Under the pieces are notes generated by a model that saw nothing but the letters and a program-made list of their open reading frames with translations, did not search any database and was not told where the DNA came from. Of a stretch of DNA of 64,000 nt, positions 32,180 to 41,013 are shown one piece after another (positions within the stretch are counted from its first letter, which is position 1; the number at the start of each line of letters is the position of its first letter). Origin of the DNA: Vreelandella rituensis (GTDB lineage Bacteria > Pseudomonadota > Gammaproteobacteria > Pseudomonadales > Halomonadaceae); contig NZ_QPIJ01000007.1 of NCBI RefSeq assembly GCF_003336665.1, forward strand, positions 33,558 to 97,557, read 5' to 3'. A program made the translations under genes and the position numbers.

Positions 32180-32815
32180 ATGTTGTCCTGTCCGCTATGT
32201 GCCAATGACAATACGGTGGCTTATCACCATGATAAACGCCGTGATTACCACCAGTGTGCCACGTGTGAGCTGGTATTTGTTCCCCCTTCCCAGCGCCTTG
32301 ACCCCGCTCAGGAAAAAGCTGTCTATGATCGGCACAAAAATTCTCCGGATGATCCGGGCTATCGACGCTTTCTAGGTCGCTTGTTCGAGCCATTGCAAAA
32401 GCGCCTGGCGCCGGGCGCTTGTGGGCTGGATTTTGGCGCAGGTCCGGGGCCGACGCTCTCGGTGATGTTCGAGGAAGTCGGTCATCCGATGGCGCTTTAT
32501 GACCCCTTCTACGCGCCAGATACCAGCGTGTTCGAGCGTGACTACGATTTCATCACCGCCACCGAAGTCGTCGAACACCTGTTCGCTCCGGGCGACGAGC
32601 TTGCACGGCTGCTAGCCTTGATCAAGCCAGGTGGCTTTTTGGCAATAATGACCAAGCGCGTCCAGGGGCCGGAGGCCTTTGCCCGTTGGCATTACATTCT
32701 CGACCCCACGCATGTGTGTTTTTTCAGTGAAGAAACCTTTCACTGGTGGGCGAAACAACAGGCCCTGGTAGTGGTCTTTCCGCATGCGGATGTGGTGATC
32801 ATGCAAAAGACTTAA
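32180..32815 (+). CDS. Class I SAM-dependent methyltransferase with zinc ribbon
   Basis: About 211 residues from ATG 32180; a GTG at 32159 is possible but has no ribosome site. The N-terminus is a zinc ribbon (CPLCANDN ... CATCELVFV). Motif I is CGLDFGAGPGPTLSVMFEEV and a later segment is ITATEVVEHLFAPGDELARL, typical of the Methyltransf_23 class. It methylates an unknown small molecule. Short gap (44 nt between starts) to the divergent glyoxalase-like gene. Confidence 0.83.
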   Translation: MLSCPLCANDNTVAYHHDKRRDYHQCATCELVFVPPSQRLDPAQEKAVYDRHKNSPDDPGYRRFLGRLFEPLQKRLAPGACGLDFGAGPGPTLSVMFEEVGHPMALYDPFYAPDTSVFERDYDFITATEVVEHLFAPGDELARLLALIKPGGFLAIMTKRVQGPEAFARWHYILDPTHVCFFSEETFHWWAKQQALVVVFPHADVVIMQKT

Positions 32816-32974
32816 CTAAGCAAAACTCGCTGATTAGGCAAACACTGGGTAGATGCTGGAAAAATCATTGACTTTATAGGCGTTGAAGCAATAATTGCGC
32901 GCCGCAACACAGCTCGCGACACCCATGTCCGGTGATGAGTGGGTACATTCCGTTTCAAGATGGTGAGGTTATTC

Positions 32975-34495
32975 ATGTCGCGGCAACTACTGGCCATGGC
33001 CCTGGCGCCCCTGTTGGGGCTGTTCATTCTGGGTATCGGCAATGGCTTTCTAGCCACCCTGATCACGTTGCGAATGGACGCGGCGGGAGAGTCAGCGACG
33101 ATGATCGGTGTGGTCTCCTCGGCCTATTTCATCGGTCTGGCGCTGGGGGCCATGGTCAACGACCGCCTGCTGCTGCGCATCGGTCACATTCGCGCCTACG
33201 GCAGCTTCGCCTCGCTGGTGGCAGTGACGGTGCTGCTCCAGGGGCTCTTCTTCGAGCCTTGGGCCTGGTTCGCGCTGCGCCTGATAGGCGGCTGGGCCAC
33301 GGTGGGCGTCTATCTGGTCATCGAGAGTTGGCTGCTGACCTCCGGCGAGCAAAAGGTTCGCGGTCGCCTGCTGGCGCTGTACATGATCTCGCTTTACGCC
33401 GCCGGGGTGCTCGGTCAGCTGTTGCTGGGCGTGACAGACGCCATGGGTGTCACAGCACCGTTCATGGTGATCGGCCTGCTGGCATCGCTTTCGGTACTGC
33501 CGATGGCGATGATTCCACGTGTCTCGCCATTGATCGAACATGCCGAGCCGCTGCCTCCGCACCGCCTGATTATGCTCACCCCCACCGGGGTGATGGGCAG
33601 TTTCGGCTCGGGCATGCTGGTGGCGGCGGCCTATTCGCTGTTGCCGCTTTACTTGCAGCGTATCGGCCTGGGGGTGAGCCAGGTCGGGCAAATGATGGCG
33701 GTGGTGATTCTCGGCGCCATGCTGTTGCAATATCCCATCGGGCGTTGGTCGGATCGTCATGATCGCCAGATGGTGCTGATCGGTATCAGTGTCTTTTGCG
33801 TGCTGATTTCCGTCGCCATGCTGGTTCTGCCAATGAATACGCCCTTGTTGATTGGCTTGCTGTTCTTGCTAGGCGGCGGGGTATTTGCGCTTTATCCGGT
33901 GGCGGTCAGCCACGCCGCCGACCGGGCTCCGGCCGGGGCGCTGGTGCGCATGAGCCAAGGCTTGCTGTTGATCAACTCCCTGGGTTCCACGATAAGCCCC
34001 TTGATGATTTCCCCCTTGATGACTGCCTTGGGTGATGCCGGCTTGTTCTGGGCGTTAGGGGGCTTGAGTGCCATCTTCCTCGCCTTCTTCGTTTGGCGGC
34101 GCAGTGTACGTCCGGCCCCGATACCCGTGGCGCCCTTCACCGCGACGACACCGATGTCCGCCGCCGGGGCGGAACTGGTGGTGACCGAGGAGCTGATCAA
34201 GGGGGCCATGGACCACGAGCATATGGAAGATCTTTCCAATGCGGTGGCGGACGTGGAAGTAGCCGAGCCCTTGGCCGGCCCCCCGACACGCGATGAGGAA
34301 TACGTTCAGTACTTTGACGAGAACGAGACTGACGCCAGCACGAACACGGATTCTGAAACGGATACTGAGGCAAGCACCAAGCCAGACACTGCGCAAGCTC
34401 TTGAGCAAGACCTTGAGAAAAACTCAGAACCAGCTCCCGAGAAAGATTCTGATAGTGCTTCTGAAAGAGCTTCCGAGATGCAACCAAGACGTTAG
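32975..34495 (+). CDS. MFS transporter (YcaD-like) with acidic C-terminal tail
   Basis: 506 residues from ATG 32975 (GAGG six to seven bases upstream). Twelve transmembrane helices in the first ~390 residues, with MFS loop motifs such as GAMVNDRLLLRIGHIRAYGS and LLQYPIGRWSDRHDRQMVLI, closest in style to E. coli YcaD. The last ~115 residues are soluble, repetitive and very acidic (DENETDASTNTDSETDTEAS), built from imperfect S/T-D/E-P-K units and probably disordered. Substrate unknown. Monocistronic. Confidence 0.85.
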   Translation: MSRQLLAMALAPLLGLFILGIGNGFLATLITLRMDAAGESATMIGVVSSAYFIGLALGAMVNDRLLLRIGHIRAYGSFASLVAVTVLLQGLFFEPWAWFALRLIGGWATVGVYLVIESWLLTSGEQKVRGRLLALYMISLYAAGVLGQLLLGVTDAMGVTAPFMVIGLLASLSVLPMAMIPRVSPLIEHAEPLPPHRLIMLTPTGVMGSFGSGMLVAAAYSLLPLYLQRIGLGVSQVGQMMAVVILGAMLLQYPIGRWSDRHDRQMVLIGISVFCVLISVAMLVLPMNTPLLIGLLFLLGGGVFALYPVAVSHAADRAPAGALVRMSQGLLLINSLGSTISPLMISPLMTALGDAGLFWALGGLSAIFLAFFVWRRSVRPAPIPVAPFTATTPMSAAGAELVVTEELIKGAMDHEHMEDLSNAVADVEVAEPLAGPPTRDEEYVQYFDENETDASTNTDSETDTEASTKPDTAQALEQDLEKNSEPAPEKDSDSASERASEMQPRR

Positions 34496-34572
34496 GCTAA
34501 TGGTTTGTGAAAAGTAGTGAATCTACTATCTGGGGTAGAAGAATCACTAATTTCACGATCCGAGGTCTTTTA

Positions 34573-36375
34573 ATGAATTATTATGCCGCGCCAGTGCGTG
34601 ACCTACGCTTTGTACTCGAAGAACTTCTCGAGCATCGCTCACTGGCGTTGCCGGGCTTCGAAGAAGCCAGCCCGGATTTGGTCGAGGCGGTACTCGAAGA
34701 AGCCGCCAAGCTTGCCGGGGATGTCTGGGGCCCGCTCAATGCCAGCGGCGACCACCAAGGCTGTCGGCGTGAAGAAAACGGCGATGTCATGACGCCGAAG
34801 GGCTTCAAAGACGCTTATCAAGCCTATGCGGAAGGCGGCTGGAACGGTATCGGGGTCTCTGAAGAACTGGGTGGGCAGGGCCTGCCCGAAGTCGTGGCAA
34901 GCTCGGTTCAAGAAATGCTTCACGGGGCCAACATGGCCCTCGGCCTGTGCCCCATGCTCACCGCGGGCGCCATCGAGGCGCTTTCCCATCACGGTAGCGA
35001 CGAACTCAAGTCCGTTTACCTACCCAAGTTGGTGGAAGGTGCCTGGACCGGCACCATGAACCTCACCGAATCCCAGGCGGGGTCGGATCTTTCCCAGGTA
35101 CGTACCCGCGCCATCCCTTGTGCAGAGGACGAAGGCAATCACTATCGCATTTCTGGCCAGAAAATCTATATTACCTGGGGTGATCACGACTGCGCCGAAA
35201 ACATCATCCATCTGGTGCTGGCCCGCAAGCCCGATGCGCCGCAGGGCAACAAGGGCATTTCGCTGTTTCTGGTCCCCAAATTTCTGGTCAATGCGGATGG
35301 TTCGCTGGGCGAGCGCAATGACGTGGTGTGCGCCTCCATCGAGCATAAATTGGGCATTCATGGCTCGCCCACCTGCACGCTGAGTTTCGGCGAGAAAGAT
35401 GGCGCGATTGGCTACCTGGTAGGGCAGGAAGGTCGTGGGCTCAATCATATGTTCACCATGATGAACGAAGCGCGTCATAAGGTAGGCATTCAAGGTATCG
35501 GTGTGGCCGAACGCGCCTGCCAGCATGCCTTCGCCTACGCCCAGGATCGCGTGCAAGGCAAGACGCCTAAATCCCGGGGTGGCAAGGATTGCACCATCAG
35601 CGATCATTTGGATGTACGCCGCATGTTGCTTTCCATGCGCTCGCGCACCGATGCCCTGCGTGCCCTGGCACTGTACTGCGCCGCCGAACTGGATACCGCG
35701 CGTCGCAGCGCCGATGAAGACGAGCGCCAGACCGCTCAGGCGCGAGCCGATGTACTGATCCCGGTGATCAAGAGCTTCTCCACCGATCAAGCCGTGGAAA
35801 TCGCCTCTCTGGGCATTCAGGTGCATGGCGGTATGGGTTACGTGGAAGAAACCGGTGCCGCTCAACTGTTGCGCGACGCGCGTATCGCCCCCATTTACGA
35901 AGGCACCAACGGTATTCAGGCACTCGATCTGGCCGGGCGTAAGTTGCAGCGTGACGATGGCGCAGCGCTTTCGGCACTGCTGGATGATGTGGAAACCACT
36001 GCCCGGGAACTGGAGGAAAATGCAGCACTTCCCGGCCTGGGCCAGAGCTTGGCGGCAGGAGCCGATGACCTGCGCGCCGCCATGACCGTCGTGCTGGACC
36101 AAGGCAAAGACCCGGATAACGGCCCCGATGCCGTCCAGGCGTATGCGACGCCGTTTCTCAATCTGGCAGGCCATGTGCTGTGTGCCTGGCAGATGGGTCA
36201 GTCCGCACTCAAGGCCCAGGCCGCGCTGGACAACGGCAGCAATGATCCTTTCTATCGCAGCAAGACGCTCAGCGCAGACTACGCTATCAAACAGTGGTTG
36301 CCGGTGGGCCGTGCTCAGCGGGCGGTGATCGAGGCGGGCATGCAGAGCCTGAGCGCCTTCGATGTAAGTGTCTGA
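34573..36375 (+). CDS. Acyl-CoA dehydrogenase, ~600-residue class
   Basis: 600 residues from ATG 34573 with GAGG at 34562-34565. Acyl-CoA dehydrogenase fold with the FAD-site segment TGTMNLTESQAGSDLSQVRT, GQKIYITWGDHD, the flavin-binding AYAQDRVQGK, and IQVHGGMGYVEETGAAQLLR followed by IAPIYEGTNGIQ, where the catalytic Glu lies. The extra N- and C-terminal domains match the family that includes DmdC and several FadE-like enzymes. It introduces the 2,3 double bond in an acyl-CoA. First gene of a four-gene acyl-CoA catabolic run. Chain length or DMSP-related use cannot be decided here. Confidence 0.9.
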   Translation: MNYYAAPVRDLRFVLEELLEHRSLALPGFEEASPDLVEAVLEEAAKLAGDVWGPLNASGDHQGCRREENGDVMTPKGFKDAYQAYAEGGWNGIGVSEELGGQGLPEVVASSVQEMLHGANMALGLCPMLTAGAIEALSHHGSDELKSVYLPKLVEGAWTGTMNLTESQAGSDLSQVRTRAIPCAEDEGNHYRISGQKIYITWGDHDCAENIIHLVLARKPDAPQGNKGISLFLVPKFLVNADGSLGERNDVVCASIEHKLGIHGSPTCTLSFGEKDGAIGYLVGQEGRGLNHMFTMMNEARHKVGIQGIGVAERACQHAFAYAQDRVQGKTPKSRGGKDCTISDHLDVRRMLLSMRSRTDALRALALYCAAELDTARRSADEDERQTAQARADVLIPVIKSFSTDQAVEIASLGIQVHGGMGYVEETGAAQLLRDARIAPIYEGTNGIQALDLAGRKLQRDDGAALSALLDDVETTARELEENAALPGLGQSLAAGADDLRAAMTVVLDQGKDPDNGPDAVQAYATPFLNLAGHVLCAWQMGQSALKAQAALDNGSNDPFYRSKTLSADYAIKQWLPVGRAQRAVIEAGMQSLSAFDVSV

Positions 36376-36387
36376 CGGATTCCATGT

Positions 36388-36414
36388 CGCCGGTGGCTGT
36401 TCCGGCTACCGGCG
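36388..36414 (+). other. Intercistronic hairpin between dehydrogenase and ligase genes
   Basis: Arms CGCCGGTGGC (36388-36397) and GCTACCGGCG (36405-36414) with a 7-nt loop; one G-T pair. No T-tract, so more likely an RNA processing or stability element than a terminator. Confidence 0.5.
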
Positions 36415-36480
36415 GCGAATCCTGTCCTGCCTTACCTGTACCGTCAGACACCCCACCTCAATACCTGGAGCTTAGCCCTC

Positions 36481-38112
36481 ATGTCCCAGAACATCTTCGA
36501 GCAAGGCCTGCCCAAGACGACGGCCAATTTCGTGGCGCTTTCACCGCTAACCTTCATCGAGCGCACGGCTTCGATTTATCCAGATTACCCGGCGGTGGTA
36601 CACGGCAATATTCGCCGTGACTGGGCCACCACCTGGGAGCGCTGCCGCCGCCTGGCGTCGGCACTAGAAAAGCGCGGCATCCAACCGGGCCAGACCGTGG
36701 CGGCGATGCTGCCCAATATCCCTGCCATGTTTGAAGCGCATTTCGGGGTGCCGCTGGCCGGTTGCGTGCTTAATACCTTGAATATCCGCCTGGATGCCGA
36801 TGCGATCAGCTACATGCTGGAGCATGGCGAAGCCAAGGCGGTTCTGGTCGACCCGGAATTCGCCGATACCATCAAGGAAGCGGTGTCAAAGCTTACACAC
36901 AAGCCGCTATTGATCGACGTCGCGGATGTGGAATTTCTGGGTGAAATCCAGGGCATCGGTGAAATCGAATACGAAGCGCTGCTCGATGAAGGCGACCCGG
37001 ACTACGCCTATCAGCTGCCGGAAGACGAGTGGAGCGCCATCTCGCTCAACTATACCTCCGGCACCACCGGCAAGCCTAAAGGTGTGGTGTATCACCATCG
37101 CGGCGCCTATCTCAACGCGGTGAGCAACATCATGGAATGGGCCATGCCCCATCATCCGAATTACCTGTGGACGTTACCGATGTTCCACTGCAACGGCTGG
37201 TGTTTCCCCTGGACGATTGCCGCCAATGCCGGGACCAGCATCTGCCTGCGCAAGGTCGATCCGAAAAAGATCATGCAACTGATCGCCTCGGAAAACGTCA
37301 CCCATTTCAGTGGCGCCCCGATCATTCTCAACGGCATGGTCAATCTGCCGGCGGAAGACAAGCATGAATTCGACCATCCGGTAAAAGTCACCACGGCCGG
37401 CGCCGCACCGCCTGCCTCGGTGATTGCTGGGGTGGAAAAACTCGGCATCGAAGTCACCCACGTGTACGGCTTGACCGAAGTGTACGGGCCGGTGACCGTC
37501 TGTGCCTGGCGCGAGGCCTGGGATGAATTACCGCTGGAAGAGCGTGCCAAGCTCAAGGCCCGCCAGGGCGTGCGCTACCACATGCTCGAAGCGTTATGCG
37601 TCGCCGACCCCAATACGCTGGAGCCGGTGCCCAAGGACGGTGAGACCATCGGCGAAATCCTGATGCGCGGCAACAACGTGATGAAGGGTTACCTGAAAAA
37701 CCCCGCCGCCACCGAGCAGGCCCTTGAAGGCGGCTGGTATCACACCGGCGACCTGGCTGTGTGGCACGCCGACGGCTACATCGAGATCAAGGACCGCTCC
37801 AAGGACATCATCATTTCCGGCGGGGAGAACATCTCCACCATCGAAGTGGAAAACGCCATCTATGACCACCCGGCGGTGGAAGAGGCCGCTGTGGTGGCCA
37901 AGCCGGATGAAAAATGGGGCGAGACGCCTTGTGCCTTCGTCAAGCTCAAGATGGGTTATGGCGAGGTCACCGAGGACGATATCATCGAGCATTGCCGCGA
38001 GCGTCTGGCGCGCTTCAAGGTGCCGAAAAACGTCATTTTCACCGACTTGCCCAAGACCTCCACCGGCAAGATTCAGAAATTCGTGTTGCGTGAAGAAGCG
38101 CGCAATCAGTAA
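36481..38112 (+). CDS. Acyl-CoA synthetase (AMP-forming, DmdB-like class)
   Basis: 543 residues. ANL-superfamily motifs: the P-loop LNYTSGTTGKPKGVVYHHRG, VYGLTEVYGPV (adenylate site), GWYHTGDLAVWHADGYIEIK followed by DRSKD, and the C-terminal catalytic Lys in KTSTGKIQKFVLR. It activates a carboxylic acid to its CoA thioester with ATP. This subclass covers medium-chain, short-branched and 3-methylmercaptopropionyl-CoA ligases. It lies 105 nt after the dehydrogenase and 15 nt before the 3-hydroxyacyl-CoA dehydrogenase, so it feeds the same pathway. Confidence 0.9.
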   Translation: MSQNIFEQGLPKTTANFVALSPLTFIERTASIYPDYPAVVHGNIRRDWATTWERCRRLASALEKRGIQPGQTVAAMLPNIPAMFEAHFGVPLAGCVLNTLNIRLDADAISYMLEHGEAKAVLVDPEFADTIKEAVSKLTHKPLLIDVADVEFLGEIQGIGEIEYEALLDEGDPDYAYQLPEDEWSAISLNYTSGTTGKPKGVVYHHRGAYLNAVSNIMEWAMPHHPNYLWTLPMFHCNGWCFPWTIAANAGTSICLRKVDPKKIMQLIASENVTHFSGAPIILNGMVNLPAEDKHEFDHPVKVTTAGAAPPASVIAGVEKLGIEVTHVYGLTEVYGPVTVCAWREAWDELPLEERAKLKARQGVRYHMLEALCVADPNTLEPVPKDGETIGEILMRGNNVMKGYLKNPAATEQALEGGWYHTGDLAVWHADGYIEIKDRSKDIIISGGENISTIEVENAIYDHPAVEEAAVVAKPDEKWGETPCAFVKLKMGYGEVTEDDIIEHCRERLARFKVPKNVIFTDLPKTSTGKIQKFVLREEARNQ

Positions 38113-38127
38113 TCCAGGGAGAGCAAG

Positions 38128-38976
38128 ATGAGTGATAAAGCGATTGGCGTCGTCGGCGCCGGCACCATGGGCCAGGGGATTGCCCAAGTCTTGATCTCGA
38201 GTGGCTTCAATGCCCAGCTTTACGATGTGGCCGACGAACAGCTGGGTCGCGCCCGCAGCAACATCGAAAAAGGCTTGAGCAAGCTGGTGGCCAAGGACAA
38301 GCTCAGCGAGGCCGACAAGAATGCCGCCCTGGCGCGGCTTTCCACCTCCACCGCGCTGGATGCGCTGAGCGACTGCGAGGTGATTATCGAAGCCGCGCCC
38401 GAACAGCCCGCATTGAAGGAAAAGCTGTTCCGCGACTTGAGCCACCTGAGCAGCGACGCGATTCTTGCCTCCAACACGTCCTCGCTTTCGCTGACGCGGC
38501 TGGCGGCGGTGTGCGAGCGCCCGGAACGTGTGGTGGGCATGCACTTCTTCAATCCGGTACCGGTACTCAAGCTGGTGGAAGTGATTCGCGCCGAACAGAC
38601 CAGTGACTCCACCGTGGAGCGTATCGAGCGCCTGGCCGAGGCATTGGGCAAGACCGCGGTGCCGGTGGGCGATTCTCCCGGCTTTGCGGTCAACCGCCTG
38701 CTGGTGCCGATGATCAACGAAGCCGCTTTCCTGGTGCAAGAGGGTGCCGCGACGCCAGAGGCGGTGGATGCCGCCATGAAGCTGGGCGCCGCTCACCCCA
38801 TGGGGCCGCTGGCGTTAGCGGATTTGATTGGTCTGGATGTCTGCCTGGCGATCATGAATGTATTGCAGGATGGTTTCGGCGATCCTAAATATCGGCCTTG
38901 CCCACTGCTCAAGCGCATGGTGGATGCAGGCTATCTGGGACGTAAAACCGGCCGGGGCTTCCACCGTTACGACTAA
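38128..38976 (+). CDS. 3-hydroxyacyl-CoA (3-hydroxybutyryl-CoA) dehydrogenase
   Basis: 282 residues, the short monofunctional form. N-terminal NAD-binding GVVGAGTMGQGIAQVLISSG, catalytic His-Glu region ERVVGMHFFNPVPVLKLVEV, and C-terminal domain GDSPGFAVNRLLVPMINEAA. It oxidises L-3-hydroxyacyl-CoA to 3-ketoacyl-CoA. AGGGAG precedes ATG 38128, 15 nt after the ligase stop. No thiolase is in the run, so the final cleavage must be encoded elsewhere. Confidence 0.93.
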   Translation: MSDKAIGVVGAGTMGQGIAQVLISSGFNAQLYDVADEQLGRARSNIEKGLSKLVAKDKLSEADKNAALARLSTSTALDALSDCEVIIEAAPEQPALKEKLFRDLSHLSSDAILASNTSSLSLTRLAAVCERPERVVGMHFFNPVPVLKLVEVIRAEQTSDSTVERIERLAEALGKTAVPVGDSPGFAVNRLLVPMINEAAFLVQEGAATPEAVDAAMKLGAAHPMGPLALADLIGLDVCLAIMNVLQDGFGDPKYRPCPLLKRMVDAGYLGRKTGRGFHRYD

Positions 38977-39011
38977 GCCGTGAAGGGAGACGACCAAAGA
39001 AGTGATTGCCT

Positions 39012-39038
39012 ACCAACCAAGCGTTCGCTAGGGTTGGT
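39012..39038 (+). other. Intercistronic hairpin upstream of the enoyl-CoA hydratase gene
   Basis: Outer arms ACCAACC (39012-39018) / GGTTGGT (39032-39038) and an inner stem AGCG/CGCT closed by TT. It sits 35 nt before the hydratase ATG and may act as an RNA processing site or attenuator. Confidence 0.5.
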
Positions 39039-39073
39039 GGGTACCCTTTAATAAAAACGCAAGGAGCCCCCTC

Positions 39074-39847
39074 ATGAGCGAATCCGTGATCGAAAAAGTC
39101 GATAATGATGGTGTCGTTCGCCTGACCATCACTCGCCCCAAGGCCCTGAATGCGCTCAACAGCGATGTGTTGAGTGCCTTGGAAGCGCATTTGGTCGAGC
39201 TGGAAGCGCACCCTGATCTGCGTGCCGTGCTGATTACCGGTGCCGGTGAGAAATCTTTCGTTGCCGGTGCCGATATCACCGAAATGCGTGAGAAGACCCC
39301 CGAAGAAGCGCGAGCGTTCGCCTCTCAAGCCCTGCGTACCATCAAACGCCTGGAAGAGCTGCCGGTGCCGGTGGTCGCCTTGGTGAACGGGTTTTGCCTT
39401 GGCGGCGGCTGCGAACTGGCGTTGGCCTGCGACTGGGCGGTAGCCAGCGATAACGCGGTATTCGGCCAGCCGGAAGTTCTGCTGGGTGTGATTCCCGGTT
39501 TCGGCGGCACCCAGCGCTTACCGCGGCGTGTCGGTCCGGCCATGGCGATTGACCTGGTCACCACCGGTCGCAAGATCAACGCCGAGGAAGCCCTGCGTAT
39601 CGGTCTGGTCAACCGGGTGATGCCTCAGGCGGAACTTGATGCCTATGCCGATGAACTGACCAAGCAGCTTTCCGGCAACGGCCCCCAGGCGGTGCGTAAT
39701 GCCAAGCAAGCCGTTCATGATGGCATGGATCAGGATCTCACCAGTGCCCTGGCACTCGAGACCAGCCTGTTCGCGCTGTGCTTTGCCGGAGAAGAGCAAA
39801 GCGAAGGCATGAGCGCCTTTGTCGAAAAGCGTAAGCCCAACTTCTGA
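39074..39847 (+). CDS. Enoyl-CoA hydratase / crotonase
   Basis: 257 residues from ATG 39074 with AAGGAG. Crotonase fold: oxyanion-hole segments SFVAGADITEM and VNGFCLGGGCELALACDWAV, and both catalytic glutamates in GQPEVLLGVIPGFGGTQRLP. It hydrates 2-enoyl-CoA to 3-hydroxyacyl-CoA. It completes dehydrogenase, hydratase and 3-hydroxyacyl dehydrogenase steps with the three genes before it. A hairpin and 97 nt separate it from the upstream gene, so it may be expressed at a different level. A clear terminator follows. Confidence 0.93.
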   Translation: MSESVIEKVDNDGVVRLTITRPKALNALNSDVLSALEAHLVELEAHPDLRAVLITGAGEKSFVAGADITEMREKTPEEARAFASQALRTIKRLEELPVPVVALVNGFCLGGGCELALACDWAVASDNAVFGQPEVLLGVIPGFGGTQRLPRRVGPAMAIDLVTTGRKINAEEALRIGLVNRVMPQAELDAYADELTKQLSGNGPQAVRNAKQAVHDGMDQDLTSALALETSLFALCFAGEEQSEGMSAFVEKRKPNF

Positions 39848-39915
39848 GCTTGAGAAACAACTCGATCAACGACAGTGGGAATAACCCCATTGCCGTTTTT
39901 TATTCAACAAAGCTA

Positions 39916-39939
39916 AAAACGGCCCTGACGGGCCGTTTT
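39916..39939. terminator. Bidirectional rho-independent terminator
   Basis: Perfect 10-bp arms AAAACGGCCC / GGGCCGTTTT with a TGAC loop, A-rich on one side and T-rich on the other, between the convergent hydratase gene and the GST gene. Confidence 0.93.
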
Positions 39940-39951
39940 GCATGCTATCTA

Positions 39952-40824
39952 TCAACCTTTATTCTGCAGCTTATCTTGGGTCTTGTACTCGAAGTCGCTG
40001 GCCGCGTGGCGCTCATGCAGCTGTTCATGGGGTTCGCCCCAGGTACGGTTGACCATGCGGCCACGTTGTACCGCCGGGCGCTGGGCAATTTCCTCGGTCC
40101 AGCGCAGCACGTTCTTGTAGGTATGGGCGTCGAGAAATTCAGCAGCTTCGTATACCTGGTTGGTCACCAGAGCGCCGTACCAATGCCAGATCGCCATATC
40201 GGCGATCGTATACTTATCGCCCGCGATAAACCGCTTATCGGCTAATTGCCGATTCAGGACGTCGAGCTGACGCTTCACCTCCATGGTGTAACGGTCGATC
40301 GGGTACTGGTATTTCTCCGGCGCATAGGCGTAAAAATGACCGAAACCGCCGCCCAGCATCGGGGCGCTACCCATTTGCCAGAACAGCCAGGAGAGGCATT
40401 CGGTGCGCTTGGCGATATCCTTGGGCAGGAAGGCACCAAACTTTTCCGCCAGATAAAGCAGAATGGCGCCAGACTCGAATACCCGCTGGGGTGGGTCCAT
40501 ACTCTGGTCCAGCAGAGCGGGAATCTTGGAGTTGGGATTGACCGCAACGAAGCCGCTACCGAACTGCTCCCCTTCGGTGATCTGAATGAGGTGAGCATCG
40601 TATTCCGCACCTTCGAAGCCCAGCGCCAGCAGTTCTTCCAGCAAAATGGTGACCTTGACACCGTTGGGGGTGGCCAGGGAATAAAGTTGAAGCGGGTGCT
40701 TGCCTACGGGGAGCGGTTTTTCATGGGTGGCTCCGGCTTCGGGGCGGTTGATATTGGCAAATTTACCGCCGTTGCCCGGTTCCCATTTCCAGACGCGGGG
40801 TGGCGTGTAGGTCTCGTCGCTCAT
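39952..40824 (-). CDS. yghU: Glutathione S-transferase family, YghU type
   Basis: 290 residues, the length of E. coli YghU. The opening TYTPPRVWKWEPGNGGKFAN is characteristic of the YghU/YfcG nu-class. The thioredoxin-like domain follows (LQLYSLATPNGVKVTILLEE, NPNSKIPAL, ESGAILLYLAEKFG), then the helical domain. These proteins bind two glutathiones and act as disulfide-bond reductases rather than classical transferases. GAGGAAACTCC precedes ATG 40824. Single gene. Confidence 0.92.
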   Translation of the reverse strand: MSDETYTPPRVWKWEPGNGGKFANINRPEAGATHEKPLPVGKHPLQLYSLATPNGVKVTILLEELLALGFEGAEYDAHLIQITEGEQFGSGFVAVNPNSKIPALLDQSMDPPQRVFESGAILLYLAEKFGAFLPKDIAKRTECLSWLFWQMGSAPMLGGGFGHFYAYAPEKYQYPIDRYTMEVKRQLDVLNRQLADKRFIAGDKYTIADMAIWHWYGALVTNQVYEAAEFLDAHTYKNVLRWTEEIAQRPAVQRGRMVNRTWGEPHEQLHERHAASDFEYKTQDKLQNKG

Positions 40825-41013
40825 GGAGTTTCCTCCTCAGGGGTAGTTTGGATTTTGTCACTTTTGATTAAGGCATTTCAGTTAACTTTATCCAACCGTT
40901 AAAATGACTCGGGCGCCAATCTGGATTAGTTTACTAGGCTGTAAGGGTCAAGCGAAAAACTATGCCTTGCTTGCCTTTCCATTGGCCGAAGTGACACCAC
41001 AAGGAGTTGTGAA

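Noticed and set aside
34507..34572. Upstream in-frame start for the acyl-CoA dehydrogenase
   Set aside because: No ribosome site at 34507, whereas GAGG precedes ATG 34573 and the family opening begins there.
35020..36174. 384-codon minus-strand frame opposite the acyl-CoA dehydrogenase
   Set aside because: Antisense shadow with no recognisable domain or start signal.
37594..38796. 400-codon minus-strand frame opposite the acyl-CoA ligase and dehydrogenase genes
   Set aside because: Spans two real + strand genes and their junction; protein is His/Gly/Arg-rich shadow with no motif.
34573..39847. Naming the four-gene operon dmdBCD for DMSP demethylation
   Set aside because: The ligase and dehydrogenase are in the DmdB/DmdC classes, but those classes also serve ordinary fatty acids, and no dmdA or DMSP lyase is present.
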